Below, piece after piece: positions 63,640 to 64,000 of a stretch of DNA of 64,000 nt. Under the pieces are notes generated by a model. The model was not told the DNA's origin. It was given only the letters and a program-made list of their open reading frames with translations, and made no database searches. This stretch comes from Streptomyces litmocidini. GTDB taxonomy: Bacteria; Actinomycetota; Actinomycetes; Streptomycetales; Streptomycetaceae. The stretch's first letter is position 1; every line of letters starts with the position of its first letter. The stretch lies in the NCBI RefSeq assembly GCF_014649755.1, contig NZ_BMTQ01000006.1, positions 248,001-312,000 on the forward strand. The letters are read 5' to 3'. The position numbers were made by a program, and so were the translations under genes.

Positions 63640-64000
63640 TCAGCTGGTGGCGACGGCGGTCGCGGCGGCCGTGACGGTGGCCGCGGTGGTGCCGGCGGCC
63701 GACACGGCGGCGGCGGCGCCGGCGAGCTGCTGGGTGCTGAGTCGCTCGGCGCCGGCGAGCTGCTGGGGGCCGGGGCTCCCGGTGCGGAGCTGCTCGGTGC
63801 CGGGGCTCCCGGTGCGGAGGTTCTCGCCGGCCAGGCGCTCGACGGTCAGGTGGTCGGCGGTGGCCGGCACGGAGCCGGTGGCGGCGGCCCGGACGGCGAG
63901 TTCGCGGGCGGAGACGGTGGGGTTCCGCAGCGTGTAGATCTCGCAGCCGCTGGAACGCAGGGTGTCGATCTGACTGAGCGTCCGCTCGCAGAGCTTCTCG
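63640..64000 (-). CDS. C-terminal part of an unidentified protein, runs off the right edge
   Basis: 120 residues are readable: EKLCERTLSQIDTLRSSGCE-type sequence, then IYTLRNPTVSARELAVRAA, then a low-complexity tail with two LRTGSPGxxQL units and QLAGA repeats ending TAVATS. The window cuts its N-terminus. I cannot recognise the family. Composition of the tail (Ala, Thr, Gly, Ser) resembles tails of neighbouring proteins in this locus. Probably the first gene, or an upstream gene, of the adenylating-enzyme operon. Confidence 0.6.
   Translation of the reverse strand, partial: EKLCERTLSQIDTLRSSGCEIYTLRNPTVSARELAVRAAATGSVPATADHLTVERLAGENLRTGSPGTEQLRTGSPGPQQLAGAERLSTQQLAGAAAAVSAAGTTAATVTAAATAVATS

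Noticed and set aside
1..64000. tRNA, rRNA or tmRNA genes
   Set aside because: No cloverleaf-like or conserved rRNA stretches noticed by eye; only the 14-nt 16S-complement at 38627 was found, and that is a Shine-Dalgarno.

Overview
The window is 64 kb of very GC-rich actinobacterial DNA. GTG, ATG and a few TTG starts, near-total avoidance of TTA codons, four-base ATGA/GTGA gene overlaps and actinomycete families (DUF397, XRE-DUF5753, SCO4402 family, AfsA/ScbR, DmdR) point to a Streptomyces chromosome. From memory and unchecked, the order purU, SCO4402-type protein, sigma factor and STAS protein, dmdR, SIS protein, citrate synthase, pdxH, cinnamate-CoA ligase resembles the SCO4380-SCO4410 region of S. 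coelicolor, with strain-specific blocks on both sides.

Layout. 1-11.2 kb: end of a GlxA-type regulator, an MFS exporter, then an acyl-CoA/aromatic-type catabolic block (Zn alcohol dehydrogenase, SDR, cyclase-family hydrolase, two acyl-CoA dehydrogenases, amidohydrolase, acyl-CoA ligase). Its two divergent promoter regions carry the same TCTGACGG palindrome. 11.1-13.5 kb: STAS protein, sigma factor and zinc-finger anti-sigma-like protein. 13.6-25.3 kb: purU, SCO4402-family protein, a receptor-like lipoprotein, a Pro-rich membrane protein, a TPR regulator, a primase-like protein, an ABC exporter, an orphan permease, a frameshifted SMI1/KNR4 gene and a lipoprotein. 25.4-33 kb: accessory island with XRE/DUF397, an FG-GAP protein, a phage-type beta-propeller, a Tat-secreted protein and an alpha/beta hydrolase with repeat expansions. 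33-44 kb: iron regulator DmdR, SIS sugar-phosphate protein with a DasR-type site, HxlR regulator beside a truncated imine reductase, PAS/GAF protein, a 12-codon gene with a perfect Shine-Dalgarno, pdxH, citrate synthase, a 2-oxoglutarate-type oxygenase behind a leader peptide, and a zinc metalloprotease. 44-54.7 kb: CoA ligase/enoyl-CoA hydratase/TetR unit and a five-gene acyl-CoA carboxylase/AtuA operon, sharing an AATCAAGCGTGC operator. 54.8-64 kb: gamma-butyrolactone-type signalling locus (AfsA, ScbR-like receptor, HAD phosphatase, LysR-type DNA-binding domain, second TetR, flavin monooxygenase) followed by an EamA transporter, an adenylate-forming enzyme and an unidentified gene that runs off the right edge. 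This may be the margin of a secondary-metabolite cluster.

The clearest integrating logic is regulatory. Two catabolic blocks are each tied together by a repeated operator, and the signalling locus by ARE-like palindromes. Three genes carry rare TTA codons (XRE regulator, alpha/beta hydrolase, LysR domain protein), which would place them under bldA control. I saw no tRNA, rRNA, IS element, CRISPR array or replication origin.
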